DNA of 25,368 bases, from the NCBI GenBank assembly GCA_028280205.1, contig JANQME010000049.1, forward strand, positions 1 to 25,368, in the 5' to 3' direction. This document shows positions 8,710 to 17,949 of this stretch, piece after piece (position 1 is the first letter of the stretch; each line of letters begins with the position of its first letter). The DNA is from Longimicrobiales bacterium (GTDB lineage: Bacteria; Gemmatimonadota; Gemmatimonadetes; Longimicrobiales; Gaopeijiaceae). The notes below the pieces were generated by a model that searched no databases, was not told the origin of the DNA, and saw only the letters and a list, made by a program, of their open reading frames with translations. The position numbers and the translations under genes are program-made.

Positions 8710-10269
8710 ATGCCCGACCGTATCCTGCCCGTGGGCGACGCCGCGGGACCGCGTCCCGTCTCTCCCGAAGCCGGAGGTGCGCGGTGCGCTGCCTGGGAGC
8801 TCGACGACCGGCCGCGCGAGGAGTGCGGAGTGGTCGGCGTCAGCGGGATCGACCACGCGGCCGAGCAGGCCTTCCTCGCCATGTACGCACTCCAGCACCG
8901 CGGCCAGGAAGCGGGCGGCATCGTCGCCTTCGATGACGACGGCGGGCGGGTGCATAAGGGCTCCGGTCTCGTATCGGAGATCTTCGGCCCGGAGTCGCTC
9001 GCCGAGCTCTCGGGCAAGACGGCAGTCGGTCACGTCCGCTACTCGACGACCGGCGGGAGCAATCCGGCGAACATCCAGCCGATCACGGCGCGCTACGCGC
9101 ATGGCGAGCTCGCGCTGGCACACAACGGGAATCTGACGAATCAGCACGATCTGCGGACGCGGCTCGTCGAGGACGGCGCGATCTTCCGCTCCTCTTCGGA
9201 CTCGGAGGTGCTCGTGCACCTCATCGCGAAGTCGCGCGAGGACACGGTGGATGCGCAGGTCCGTGACGCGCTGTCGCATCTGGAGGGGGCCTTCTCGATG
9301 GTTCTCGCCATCGACGAGACCATCTACGCCGCGCGCGATCCACGCGGCTTCCGCCCGCTCGTCCTGGGTCGGAAGGGAGCAGGTCACGTCGTCGTCTCGG
9401 AAACGTGCGCGCTCGACATCCTGGGCGCCGAGTACGTGCGCGACCTGGAGCCGGGCGAGGTGGTGCGGATCCGCGGACCCGAGGTATCCCGGCTGCCCGG
9501 ACTCGCACCCGCCGACGATGTCTCCCCGTGCATCTTCGAACTCGTCTACTTCGCCCGCCCGGACTCCCGCCTGTGGGGCGTGAGCGTCGACCGTGCCCGG
9601 CGGACGTTCGGACGCCACCTCGCCCGCGAGCACCCCGTCGACGCGGACGCGGTGATCGCCGTGCCCGACAGCGCCAACTCCGCGGCGCTCGGGTACGCCG
9701 AGGAGAGCGGGATCCCCTTCGAGCTGGGGCTGCTGCGCAACCACTACGTCGGGCGGACATTCATCGAGCCCGACCAGAGAGACCGCGACTTCGGAGCCCG
9801 CATGAAGTACAACCCGGTGCGCGAGGTTCTCGTCGGGAAGCGCGTGGTCGTCGTCGACGATTCGCTCGTGCGCGGCACCACCAGCCGCTCGCTCGTGCGC
9901 ATGCTGCGGCAGGCCGGGGCCGCCGAGGTTCACCTGCGCATCGGGAGTCCGCCGGTGCGCTTCCCCTGTTTCTACGGAATCGACATGCCGACGAAGGGCG
10001 AGCTCATCGGATCCCACCTCGACGTGCCGGACATCGCCGAGCGGATCGGTGTGGACTCGCTCGGCTACCTTTCGCTCGCCGGGATGGTCGACGCCGTTGC
10101 CGAGGCCGGTCCGTACTGCACCGCGTGCTTCTCCGGCGACTACCCCGCCCCGCTCGTCGACGTCGACCGCGGCTTCCTCACGGCGGAGGGCCCGGCATCC
10201 GGCCAAAACGGCACGGCCGCTCGGGGCGCCGCACTCTCGTCTCCCGCCTCGCCGAGCGCCGCCCGTTGA
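8710..10269 (+). CDS. purF: Amidophosphoribosyltransferase, Fe-S type
   Basis: 519 aa. Catalyses the committed purine step, from PRPP and glutamine to phosphoribosylamine. The N-terminal nucleophile is Cys39 (EECGVVGV), exposed after removal of a 38-residue propeptide from ATG 8710. Glutaminase motifs follow: LQHRGQEAGG and GHVRYSTTGG, with LAHNGNLTN. The PRPP loop is at about residues 379-391 (VVVVDDSLVRGTT). Four cysteines (Cys274, Cys420, Cys470, Cys473, the last two as CTAC) match the positions that bind the 4Fe-4S cluster in B. subtilis PurF, so this is the oxygen-sensitive cluster form. It starts 5 nt after purL. The Ala/Pro/Ser-rich C-terminal tail (from about 490) is probably disordered. 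The frame continues upstream into purL but is not coding there. Confidence 0.96.
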   Translation: MPDRILPVGDAAGPRPVSPEAGGARCAAWELDDRPREECGVVGVSGIDHAAEQAFLAMYALQHRGQEAGGIVAFDDDGGRVHKGSGLVSEIFGPESLAELSGKTAVGHVRYSTTGGSNPANIQPITARYAHGELALAHNGNLTNQHDLRTRLVEDGAIFRSSSDSEVLVHLIAKSREDTVDAQVRDALSHLEGAFSMVLAIDETIYAARDPRGFRPLVLGRKGAGHVVVSETCALDILGAEYVRDLEPGEVVRIRGPEVSRLPGLAPADDVSPCIFELVYFARPDSRLWGVSVDRARRTFGRHLAREHPVDADAVIAVPDSANSAALGYAEESGIPFELGLLRNHYVGRTFIEPDQRDRDFGARMKYNPVREVLVGKRVVVVDDSLVRGTTSRSLVRMLRQAGAAEVHLRIGSPPVRFPCFYGIDMPTKGELIGSHLDVPDIAERIGVDSLGYLSLAGMVDAVAEAGPYCTACFSGDYPAPLVDVDRGFLTAEGPASGQNGTAARGAALSSPASPSAAR

Positions 10270-10294
10270 CCCGACGGGCGGGCGCGATCCATCG

Positions 10295-11371
10295 ATGGCT
10301 CGGCGTCCCACCCCGGCACCCACGGGCTCACGCGGAGTGGCTCCGGTAGACGCCCTGTTGCGTGCGCTTCCGAAGGCGGAGCTGCACGTCCACCTCGACG
10401 GCTCGCTGCGCCCCGCGACCCTGCTGGAGCTTGCGCGCGAGCGTTCCGTGCGGCTTCCGGCCGGGGAGGTCGATGCGCTGGCCCGCCACATGCTCGTCTC
10501 CGACGCCCACTCGCTGGAAGAGTACCTCGAGCGCTTCACGACGACGCTCTCCGTGATGCAGGACGCGGACGCCCTTCGGCGGATCGCGCGCGAGTGCGTT
10601 CTCGACCACGCGGAGGAAGGCGTACGCTACGTCGAGATCCGCTTCTGCCCCCTCCTCAACACCGAGCGCGGACTCGCTCCCGACGAGGTGGTCGACGCCG
10701 CGCTCGACGGTCTGCGGCTCGCCGAGCGAGAGGCGCTCGCTCCGATCCGGGCGGGGCTGATCCTGTGCGGGCTGCGCTCACACGAAGCGCGGCACACGCG
10801 GGAGGTGGCGGAGCTGGCCGTCGCGTACCGGACCCGCGGCGTGTGCGGCTTCGACCTCGCCGGGGCCGAGGCGGGACACCCGGTCGCCGACCACCGCGCC
10901 GCCTTCGACCGGGCCGCGGGCGAGGGCCTGCCGATCACGGTGCACGCGGGCGAGGGGTACGGCCCCGAGTCGATCCGGCAGGCCCTCGAGCTCGGCCACG
11001 CGCGCCGCATCGGGCACGGGACGCGACTGCATGAAGACCCCGAACTCCTCGCCGAGGTGGCGCGCCGAGGCATCCTGCTCGAGGTCTGTCTGACGTCGAA
11101 CGTCCAGACCGGCGCCGTGCCGTCGATCGCCGAGCACCCGGCCGGCGACTACGTGCGGGCCGGCATCCCGTGCGTGCTGGGCACGGACAACCGGCTCATG
11201 TCCGGGGTGACGCTCGTCGACGAGTACCGGAACGCCCGGAACGCGCTCGACCTCGATACCGCTACGCTCGTCCGGATGGCGCGGGCCGGCTTCGAGCACG
11301 CTTTCGTGAGTGAAGAAGAACGCGCCGAGCTGTTGGCCTCCTTCGACGAGGACGCGACGAATCTCCTCTAG
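10295..11371 (+). CDS. add: Adenosine deaminase
   Basis: 358 aa metal-dependent amidohydrolase, predicted to deaminate adenosine to inosine for purine salvage. Zinc and catalytic residues are visible: His31 and His33 (ELHVHLDGS), His217 and Glu220 (VHAGEG), His241 (IGHGTRL) and Asp298 (GTDNRLMSG). The TDNRLMS variant, in place of the classic TDDP, is known in actinobacterial adenosine deaminases. Aminodeoxyfutalosine or adenine deaminase are alternatives in this superfamily and cannot be excluded without a tree. ATG 10295 is 25 nt after purF. GTG 10337 is a possible shorter start that keeps all motifs. It ends in CTAG, sharing those bases with the stop of convergent fbp. Confidence 0.88.
   Translation: MARRPTPAPTGSRGVAPVDALLRALPKAELHVHLDGSLRPATLLELARERSVRLPAGEVDALARHMLVSDAHSLEEYLERFTTTLSVMQDADALRRIARECVLDHAEEGVRYVEIRFCPLLNTERGLAPDEVVDAALDGLRLAEREALAPIRAGLILCGLRSHEARHTREVAELAVAYRTRGVCGFDLAGAEAGHPVADHRAAFDRAAGEGLPITVHAGEGYGPESIRQALELGHARRIGHGTRLHEDPELLAEVARRGILLEVCLTSNVQTGAVPSIAEHPAGDYVRAGIPCVLGTDNRLMSGVTLVDEYRNARNALDLDTATLVRMARAGFEHAFVSEEERAELLASFDEDATNLL
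11368..11371. other. CTAG palindrome shared by two convergent stop codons
   Basis: On the + strand bases 11369-11371 are the TAG of add. On the - strand bases 11370-11368 are the TAG of fbp. The two reading frames overlap by 4 bp, leaving no spacer for an intergenic terminator. Confidence 0.95.
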
Positions 11372-12381
11372 CGTCTCCAACCTTCGGACCCTTCGGCGAG
11401 CATCCGTTCCGCCAGATCCACGAAGTCTCGGGAGCCGACGTACATCGGTACGCGCTGGTGCAGCGACTCGGGCTCGACGTCGAGGATGTCCACGGCCCCC
11501 GTGCTCGCACGGCCGCCCGCCTGCTCGATGATCATCGCCATGGGCGCGGCCTCGTACATGAGGCGGAGCTTGCCGTCCGGCTTTCCCTTCTCCCCGGGAT
11601 ACATGAACAGTCCACCCTGGAGCAGGGTGCGGTGCACGTCCGCCACGAGCGACCCGATGTAGCGGGAGCCGAAGGCTCCCTCGGTCTTGAGGTGGGTGAC
11701 CAGACGCTGCTGCCCGCGCGTCCAGCGCGCGTAGTAGGCCTCGTTCACGGAGTAGACCTTCTTCGGTGGTTCGGGGAGGCGCATGTCCGGGTGGCTCAGC
11801 AGGAACTCGCCGATCGAGGGATCGAGGGTGAAGCCGTGCACGCCGGCCCCCGTGGTGTAGACGAGCATGGTCGAGGAGCCGTACAGGACGTACCCGGCGG
11901 CGACCTGCCTCGACCCGGGCTGCAGGCAGTCCTCGAGCGTGCCGCGCTCCCCGGCGGAGATCTTCCTGTGGATGCTGAAGATCGTCCCGATCGAGACGTT
12001 GACGTCGATGTTCGAGGAGCCGTCGAGCGGATCGTAGATCACGACGTAGTCGCCCGCTTCGAACTTGTCCGGGATCGGAAGGAAGGTCTCGTTCTCCTCC
12101 GACGCCATGCAGGCGACGAGCCCGGTGTGGTCGAGGGCGCGGTACATGACCTGGTTGGCGAAGACGTCGAGCTTCTGCTGATCCTCTCCGTGGACGTTCT
12201 CGTCGCCCGCCTGACCCAGAATGTCGACCAAGCCCGCCTTGTTCACCTCGCGGCCGATCACCTTGGCCGCCAACGCGATGTCGGAGAGGAGGCTCGTGAA
12301 CTTTCCGGTCGCCTCCGGATGACGGCGCTCCTGGTCGACAAGGAATCGAGAGATCGTGACGACGTGGCTTTCGGGCGGCAT
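11368..12381 (-). CDS. fbp: Fructose-1,6-bisphosphatase class I
   Basis: 337 aa, the usual length of the class I enzyme. Hydrolyses fructose-1,6-bisphosphate to fructose-6-phosphate, the committed gluconeogenic step. Metal and substrate motifs are the acidic pair Glu95-Glu96 (MASEENE), the [10 protein letters not shown] signature starting at Asp117, and [16 protein letters not shown] near the C-terminus. Other family blocks are [12 protein letters not shown] and [18 protein letters not shown] 12381 gives the normal N-terminal length ([11 protein letters not shown]). A longer open frame runs into comEC antisense-like sequence and is not coding. It is the last gene of the minus-strand run, 76 nt after comEC, and its TAG overlaps add tail to tail. 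Ribosome site is weak. Confidence 0.96.
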   Translation of the reverse strand: MPPESHVVTISRFLVDQERRHPEATGKFTSLLSDIALAAKVIGREVNKAGLVDILGQAGDENVHGEDQQKLDVFANQVMYRALDHTGLVACMASEENETFLPIPDKFEAGDYVVIYDPLDGSSNIDVNVSIGTIFSIHRKISAGERGTLEDCLQPGSRQVAAGYVLYGSSTMLVYTTGAGVHGFTLDPSIGEFLLSHPDMRLPEPPKKVYSVNEAYYARWTRGQQRLVTHLKTEGAFGSRYIGSLVADVHRTLLQGGLFMYPGEKGKPDGKLRLMYEAAPMAMIIEQAGGRASTGAVDILDVEPESLHQRVPMYVGSRDFVDLAERMLAEGSEGWRR

Positions 12382-12457
12382 CGGCGTGCTCGGCAGCGGC
12401 TCGGAACGAGCGCTTCGCGAAGGACGTGACAAGGTAATGCGCGCGACGGGGCGCGGC
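12382..12457 (-). other. 76-nt comEC-fbp spacer
   Basis: Contains the 10-bp palindrome CTTCGCGAAG (12413-12422) and a TTGTCA box (12432-12427 on the minus strand) resembling a -35 element, but no matching -10 at normal spacing. It could hold a separate fbp promoter; the sequence alone does not establish one. Confidence 0.25.
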
Positions 12458-14725
12458 TCACCGCCCCCCTGCACGCACCACGTACGATCCGTCCCGGCGG
12501 ACGACGACCCGCACGGTTCCCTGTTCGTCCGTGCGGTGGATCGCCGCGCCCGCCCGCTCGAGGCGCCGCAGCACGCGGGGGGAAGGGTGCCCGTAGCGGT
12601 TGTCACGGCCGAGGGAGAGGAGCGCGACCTCGGGGCGCACGGCGTCGAGGAAAGCGGAGTCGGTCGACGTGTCACTCCCGTGGTGCCCGACCTTGAGGAC
12701 GTCCACGTCGCCGGCGGCGGGCCCGAACACCCGCTCGGCCTCCACGTACGCGTCCCCGGTGAGCAACGCCGAGAAGCCCTGCCACGCGACGAGCAGCACG
12801 ATGGAGGCCGCATTGCCTTCGCTCGCGTCTGTCGGGAGCTCGGAGGGGTGCAGCACCTCCACGGCGACGCCGTCGACGTCGAGCCGATCCCCGGTCCGTG
12901 CACCTCGCCACGGGATCGACGCGGCCGCCGCGCGCTCGACCAGATCGGCGTATCCACTCTTCGGTGCGGCGAGCATCGGATCGACGATTCGGTCCGGCCG
13001 GAGGTGCTCGAGAACGGCCGGGGCTCCTCCGATGTGGTCGAGATCCGGGTGCGTGAGCACCAGCGTGTGCAGCCGGCGCACGCCCCGCGCCCGGAGGGTC
13101 CGAACCACGGGGTGGGCGCTCCTCGCCGCGAGGACCGGCGGTCCGGCGTCCACGAGCAGCCACCGCCCACGCGGAGTCCGCAGGGCGATCGCGTCGCCCT
13201 GTCCGACGTCGATCACCAGCAGCTCCAACCGGCCGAGCCCGTCCAACGCCACGACGATCGGCCAGCCGACGACGCCCGCGGCCGCATAGAGCAGGAGGAG
13301 TCTGCGGCGTCCCACCGGCCCGATGCGGGGGGCCCGGGCGAGATACATGGCGAGAGCCACCCCCGTGCACCCCGCGGCGACCGTCGGTCGACCGACCCAC
13401 GCGCTCGCCCACGGGAGCGTGCTCACGGCCTCGGTGAGGCGGACCAGCCCCTCGAGGAGGAGCCCCACCCCTCCGGCCAGAAATGCGGCCGGTCCCGGCG
13501 CGACGAAGTCCATGGCCAGCGTGGCGAGTGCACCGGGGAGGGCGAGAACGACGAGCGGTGTCGCGACGAGGGTGAGCGGGACGCCCACGAGCGACACCCG
13601 CTCGAAGTGCCAAGCGACGATGGGGAGGGTCGCGAGCGTGGCGGCGATCCCCGCCGCGAGACCCGAGACCAGCGGCTTCGGGAGCACGAGCGGACGGCCG
13701 ACGGGCCGCCCCACGCGCGCGACGAGACGCCGAAGGGCGCCTTCGGAGCTCCGCGCCCACGCCACGAGCCCCGCCGCCCCGGCGAACGAAAGCTGGAAGC
13801 CGGGAGACGCCACGCGCATGGGGTCGAGCAGCACGAGCGCGAGCGCCGCGGCGCCGAGCGGCCCCCAGCGGCTGGGCGGGTAGCCACGCGCGCGGGACAG
13901 GGCGAGGCAGGTCAGGATCAGGGCCGCCCGACACGCGGCGTCCGGGAAGCCGATGAGGCCCACGTACGCCCAGGACAGGAGTGCGGCCCCGGCGGTCGCG
14001 GCCTTCCGGCCGCGACCGGACGCACGGAGGACTCCGAAGAGGATGCCCGCGACGAGTCCGACGTGGAAGCCCGAGATCGCGAGGAGGTGCGCGATCCCCG
14101 TGGTGGCGAAGGCGGAGCGGAGGTCGGGGTCGAGTCCTTCCCGGCGAGCGAGCACGAGCGCGGAGACGAGCGGCCCCCGCTCCCCGTACAGCCGGAGCAA
14201 GCGCTCGACGAGCCCGTCCCGCCAGCGCACCGCCGCCCACCGGAGTGCCGTCAACCCCGCGGCTTCGTCCGTGCCTCCCACCTCGACCGCCTCGGCCCGC
14301 AGCCACGGGCGCACCCGACCGGATCGCCACGTCCCCCGGATCCGGAGAGGGCGCCCGGCCGGGCGTGCTGTATCCGCGGTGGACACGACGAGGGTGAAGG
14401 TGCCACAGCCTCCGTCGAGGACCAGGGGCGCCGAGCCCGTGCGGGGTCGAGCGAGCAGACGCCCCTCGACCGTCCCGGTCGCGCCGGGAAGGGTGTCCGG
14501 ACACGAGCGGTCCGGGGACGAGACACCCTGCGCAGCGAGCAGCCCGGCGGCGACGGCGAGGACCCCGGCGGCCCGCGGCGCGGGACGGGAAGATGTCCGA
14601 ACGGGCGCCGCGAGGCCGAGCAGGAGACCGAGCGGCGCGATCCAGATCGGTGCGCCGGCCAACCCGGCGGCCACGCCTGCGGAGTACGAGAGCGCCAGCC
14701 GCACGATCGGCGCGAACCGCGTCAT
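12458..14725 (-). CDS. comEC: DNA-uptake channel protein ComEC/Rec2
   Basis: 755 aa, the full-length bacterial form. ComEC carries single-stranded DNA across the inner membrane during natural transformation. Order along the protein: two or three N-terminal hydrophobic helices (about 1-65), a soluble OB-like region, then the Competence domain with the diagnostic [12 protein letters not shown] at about residue 215 and many helices to about 500. A C-terminal metallo-beta-lactamase-like domain follows ([10 protein letters not shown], then [11 protein letters not shown] at about 555-565 and VGHHGS near 660), probably the nuclease part. The HPDLDH ligand motif is intact, so the gene looks functional. 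It lies 78 nt after the lapA-like gene and just before fbp. No other competence genes are in the window. Confidence 0.94.
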   Translation of the reverse strand: MTRFAPIVRLALSYSAGVAAGLAGAPIWIAPLGLLLGLAAPVRTSSRPAPRAAGVLAVAAGLLAAQGVSSPDRSCPDTLPGATGTVEGRLLARPRTGSAPLVLDGGCGTFTLVVSTADTARPAGRPLRIRGTWRSGRVRPWLRAEAVEVGGTDEAAGLTALRWAAVRWRDGLVERLLRLYGERGPLVSALVLARREGLDPDLRSAFATTGIAHLLAISGFHVGLVAGILFGVLRASGRGRKAATAGAALLSWAYVGLIGFPDAACRAALILTCLALSRARGYPPSRWGPLGAAALALVLLDPMRVASPGFQLSFAGAAGLVAWARSSEGALRRLVARVGRPVGRPLVLPKPLVSGLAAGIAATLATLPIVAWHFERVSLVGVPLTLVATPLVVLALPGALATLAMDFVAPGPAAFLAGGVGLLLEGLVRLTEAVSTLPWASAWVGRPTVAAGCTGVALAMYLARAPRIGPVGRRRLLLLYAAAGVVGWPIVVALDGLGRLELLVIDVGQGDAIALRTPRGRWLLVDAGPPVLAARSAHPVVRTLRARGVRRLHTLVLTHPDLDHIGGAPAVLEHLRPDRIVDPMLAAPKSGYADLVERAAAASIPWRGARTGDRLDVDGVAVEVLHPSELPTDASEGNAASIVLLVAWQGFSALLTGDAYVEAERVFGPAAGDVDVLKVGHHGSDTSTDSAFLDAVRPEVALLSLGRDNRYGHPSPRVLRRLERAGAAIHRTDEQGTVRVVVRRDGSYVVRAGGR

Positions 14726-14803
14726 CCGTCCGCGCTCGACCCCGTCCTTCGAGTCAGTCCGTCTGCCTCCCCGTTCCTCCGGTTCCCTTTGGCGCCCGCC
14801 GAG

Positions 14804-15166
14804 TCACCGCGGTTCGTCGGGCCCGACCCGCGGCGGTTCGAGCCGGCCGCCGAGCGCTCCGGCCGGCTCGTCCGCAAACAGATCCTGCTGGTTCGCGTCG
14901 ACGATCCGCTCCCGCTCCTCTCGGTCCTCTTCCGCGAGCCGCGCACGGAGCACCTTCCGCACCTTGAGGTCAGAGCGGATGCCCGCGATGAGCATGACGA
15001 CCATCCCCGTGATCACGCTCCCGAATGCGACGGTCGTGAGCGGTACCCCGTACAGCGTCACGACCCCGAGTCGCAGCGTCACCCGCTGGGCCGAGTTGTA
15101 CCACGTGAAGCCGAGCGAGAGCGCGATGAGCGCGACGATGCCGATTCCACTCAGGAACCGGCTCAA
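14804..15166 (-). CDS. Small two-helix membrane protein, LapA-domain-like
   Basis: 120 aa. Two hydrophobic segments (about residues 4-22 and 40-62) flank a short polar loop (WYNSAQRVTLRLGV). A charged, helical C-terminal tail follows (KVRKVLRARLAEEDREERER). This layout, including a VPL then a glycine at the start of helix 2, resembles the LapA/YciS domain family, whose E. coli member takes part in lipopolysaccharide assembly; function here is inferred only from that. The start is TTG 15166, overlapping the miaB stop as TTGA. No ATG or GTG lies in frame before the first helix, so a rare start with translational coupling is the simplest reading. Confidence 0.68.
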   Translation of the reverse strand: MSRFLSGIGIVALIALSLGFTWYNSAQRVTLRLGVVTLYGVPLTTVAFGSVITGMVVMLIAGIRSDLKVRKVLRARLAEEDREERERIVDANQQDLFADEPAGALGGRLEPPRVGPDEPR

Positions 15167-16596
15167 ACGGCAGCCGGCTCCCTCGGCCCCACGCGGAGCT
15201 CGGACCCGGCGAACGTCGCTCCGGTCGTTCGCTCCAGGCGCGTGCGCGTGTACGAGCCCACCCGGCTCGGATCCCCGTCGAAGACCACGACCTTGTTCCG
15301 TCGCGTGCGACCCCGGATCTGGCCCGCGTCCCGTCCCTCGCCCTCGATGAGGACTTCCTCGATCCGACCGACCTCGCCGCGGTTGATCTCCGACTGCACC
15401 CCGCGGGCGACGTCGATGAGCTCCTGGAGACGCGCCTGGGCTTCGTCGGGGTCCACGAAATCGTCGGGCGGGAGCCGCGTCGCCGGCGTCCCCGCACGGG
15501 CGGAGAACTTGTAGGTGTACGCCTCGTCGAAGCGCACCGTACGCATAAGCGTGAGTGTGTCCCGGAACTCCGCGTCGGTCTCGCCGGGGAACGCGACAAT
15601 GATGTCCGTGGAGAGCGCGATGTCGGGAATCGCGACACGGACCCGGCCGATCGTCGCCAGAAGGCTCTCCACCGTGTAGCGGCGCAGCATGCGACGCAGC
15701 GTGCGGTCGTTTCCGGCCTGAGCGGGCAGGTGCAGGTGCTCGCACACCGCGGGCTCTTCCGCCATGACCTCGACGAGCTCGGACGTCACGTCGTTCGGGT
15801 GCGGCGAGGTGAAGCGGACCCGCCGGATTCCGTCGATCCGCGCAACGTCGCGCAGGAGCGAGGGGAAGCGCACGTCGCTCCAGACGTACGAGTTGACGGT
15901 CTGGCCGAGGAGCGTGACCTCCGTCACCCCCCGCTCCGCCAACTCCCGCACCTCGGAGAGGATCTCGGGCGCGGCACGATTCTTCTCTCCGCCGCGCACA
16001 TACGGAACGATACAGTAGGTGCACCGATGGTCGCACCCGCGCTGGATGGGAACCCAGGCGCTCGGCCCGTCGGCCCGGCGCTGCTCGAGGCCCTGGTAGT
16101 TCTCATCCATGTCGAGCTGAAGGACGGCGAGCTGCGGGCCTCGCCTGCCCGATCGCTCGCTCACCGGCGCGGCCTCGGTCGGGGGCACCGCGCCCGTCGC
16201 CGGTGCTTCGGGGACGGCTCGTACCCCACCGTTCAGGCGGGCGAGCGTCTCGGGCAGCGTCCGGTATCCGTCGGGACCCATCACGAGGTCGACGTACGGT
16301 GCCTGCTCGAGGAGCGTTCGGCCCATGCGCTGGGCCATGCACCCAGTGACTCCGAGCACCATCGCGGGTCGCTCGCGCTTGAGCCCGTTGAGCTGCGAGA
16401 CCCGCCCCAGGACCCGCTGTTCGGCGTGCTCGCGGATCGCGCACGTGTTCACCAACACGACGTCGGCGCGCTCGGGGGCGTCCACGATCTCGTATCCTCG
16501 ACCTTCGAGGATGCCCTCCATCAGCTCGCCGTCGCTGATGTTCATCTGGCAGCCGTACGTCTCGACGTACGCCCGCCGCGCGCGCTGCTCGCTCAT
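15163..16596 (-). CDS. miaB: tRNA i6A37 methylthiotransferase MiaB
   Basis: 477 aa radical-SAM enzyme that adds the 2-methylthio group to isopentenyladenosine-37 of tRNA. Two 4Fe-4S clusters are predicted. The N-terminal cluster uses Cys16 (YGCQMN), Cys52 and Cys86. The radical-SAM cluster uses Cys188, Cys192 and Cys195 (CDHRCTYC). A C-terminal TRAM-type RNA-binding domain covers about the last 70 residues. An insert of roughly 25 Ala/Pro-rich residues at about 128-150 lies between the first domain and the radical-SAM core. ATG 16596 overlaps the mtaB stop by ATGA, and its own stop overlaps the small membrane protein by TTGA. Confidence 0.96.
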   Translation of the reverse strand: MSEQRARRAYVETYGCQMNISDGELMEGILEGRGYEIVDAPERADVVLVNTCAIREHAEQRVLGRVSQLNGLKRERPAMVLGVTGCMAQRMGRTLLEQAPYVDLVMGPDGYRTLPETLARLNGGVRAVPEAPATGAVPPTEAAPVSERSGRRGPQLAVLQLDMDENYQGLEQRRADGPSAWVPIQRGCDHRCTYCIVPYVRGGEKNRAAPEILSEVRELAERGVTEVTLLGQTVNSYVWSDVRFPSLLRDVARIDGIRRVRFTSPHPNDVTSELVEVMAEEPAVCEHLHLPAQAGNDRTLRRMLRRYTVESLLATIGRVRVAIPDIALSTDIIVAFPGETDAEFRDTLTLMRTVRFDEAYTYKFSARAGTPATRLPPDDFVDPDEAQARLQELIDVARGVQSEINRGEVGRIEEVLIEGEGRDAGQIRGRTRRNKVVVFDGDPSRVGSYTRTRLERTTGATFAGSELRVGPREPAAV

Positions 16597-17918
16597 GCTG
16601 GAATACGGGGAGAGGTGCGGGCCGGGACAATATACAGATGGTCCCCATCCCCGAGCAGGGTGCCCCGGACGAGGCGGGAACGCCGTTCGGCCGGCTCCAC
16701 GCCCACCCGCAGGTAGTCCTCCGTGAGCCCCGTTCCGCCGTCCCCCTCCACGACGATCGAGGCGGATCCACCCGCCCGGCCCACTCGGTAGGCGTGACCC
16801 TTCGCGAGGGCGAGGTCGCGGAGCTCCCGTGCACGCGCGCCCGCGATCCGCTGCGGAACCGGGGCGTCGAGCCGTGCGGCGACGGTTCCGTCGCGCGGGG
16901 AGAACGGGAAGACATGCAGGTAGGTGAACGGGAGCTCGTCCACGAGCGCGAGCGTCGCCGCGTGGTCCGCCTCCGTCTCGCCCGGGAAGCCCGTGATGAC
17001 GTCCGCTCCGAGCCCGAGCGGCGCGATGCGCTCGGCGATCTCGAGGGCCCTCCGTCGGTACTGCTCCCTCGTATGCCAGCGACGCATGCGTCGCAGCACC
17101 GGATCGGCCCCGCTCTGCAGAGGCATGTGCAGGTGAGGCGCGAGCCGCCCTCCCGACTTGGCGAGGAGCCCGAGGAGATCGTCGTCGACCTCCGTCGCCT
17201 CGATGCTGCCGAGGCGGAAGCGTACCTCCGGGATCGCCTGGAGCAGTCGGTCACACAGCCGGGCGAGCGTCTGCTTGGGCTCCAGGTCGAGCCCCCAGTG
17301 CCCGATGTGGATCCCGGTCACGACCAGCTCGGCGTGCTCCTGCGCGAGCAGACGGGCCTCGGCGACGACCTCTTCGGGTGGGCGCGACCGGGACGCTCCA
17401 CGGGCGAGCCTCGTCGCGCAGAAGGAGCACTTTCGGTCGCAGCCGTCCTGAACCTTGAGCCAGCCGCGGGACGCCCCCGCGCGACGGCGCAGCAGGGCGC
17501 CCCCGATCGGCTCGGTATCGATGCGGTCGAGCGGGACGCGCAGCTCGACCTGGGCGAGGTCGCCGTGCTTCGTGGGCACGGGCTCGGCACTCGCGAAGAC
17601 CCCTCGTGCGACCGCTACCGGGTCGTGCCCGGACACGACCTCCGCAACGCCCGACATGGCGCGGTACTCGGCGTCCTTCAGCGCCGCCGAGCAGCCGGCG
17701 ACGACGACCCGCGTGTCGGGGTGCTCCCGACGGACACGCCGAATGAAGCGACGGGCCTCGGCGTCGGCCTGATTCGTCACTGTGCAGGTGTTCACCACCA
17801 CGACGTCGGCGGCGGCCCGCCCCGAGGTCGTGGCCCCGTGGGCCTCGACCTCCTGCCGCATCCGCTCGGTGTCGTACTGGTTCGCCTTGCAGCCGAAGGT
17901 GTGGTAGTGGACGCGCAT
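16593..17918 (-). CDS. mtaB: tRNA t6A37 methylthiotransferase MtaB
   Basis: 441 aa radical-SAM methylthiotransferase, paralogous to the next gene, predicted to convert t6A37 to ms2t6A37 in tRNA. N-terminal cluster cysteines are Cys10 (TFGCKANQYD), Cys45 (NTCTVTNQAD) and Cys76 (AGCSA). The radical-SAM motif is Cys160, Cys164 and Cys167 (CDRKCSFC). The FGCKxNQ...VTxxAD pattern separates MtaB from MiaB (YGCQMN) and from the ribosomal-protein enzyme RimO. The C-terminal part is TRAM-like. ATG 17918 lies 31 nt after the beta-barrel gene, and the stop overlaps miaB by ATGA. Confidence 0.93.
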   Translation of the reverse strand: MRVHYHTFGCKANQYDTERMRQEVEAHGATTSGRAAADVVVVNTCTVTNQADAEARRFIRRVRREHPDTRVVVAGCSAALKDAEYRAMSGVAEVVSGHDPVAVARGVFASAEPVPTKHGDLAQVELRVPLDRIDTEPIGGALLRRRAGASRGWLKVQDGCDRKCSFCATRLARGASRSRPPEEVVAEARLLAQEHAELVVTGIHIGHWGLDLEPKQTLARLCDRLLQAIPEVRFRLGSIEATEVDDDLLGLLAKSGGRLAPHLHMPLQSGADPVLRRMRRWHTREQYRRRALEIAERIAPLGLGADVITGFPGETEADHAATLALVDELPFTYLHVFPFSPRDGTVAARLDAPVPQRIAGARARELRDLALAKGHAYRVGRAGGSASIVVEGDGGTGLTEDYLRVGVEPAERRSRLVRGTLLGDGDHLYIVPARTSPRIPA

Positions 17919-17949
17919 CGCGCCCTCCGGCGCCTCTGGAGCGACCGGA

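Noticed and set aside
12356..15514. A 1052-codon open frame on the + strand opposite comEC, the lapA-like gene and miaB
   Set aside because: It is antisense to three recognisable genes. Its translation is low-complexity (Arg, Gly, Pro, Glu, His) with no domain. Long antisense frames are expected where GC at third codon positions is very high.
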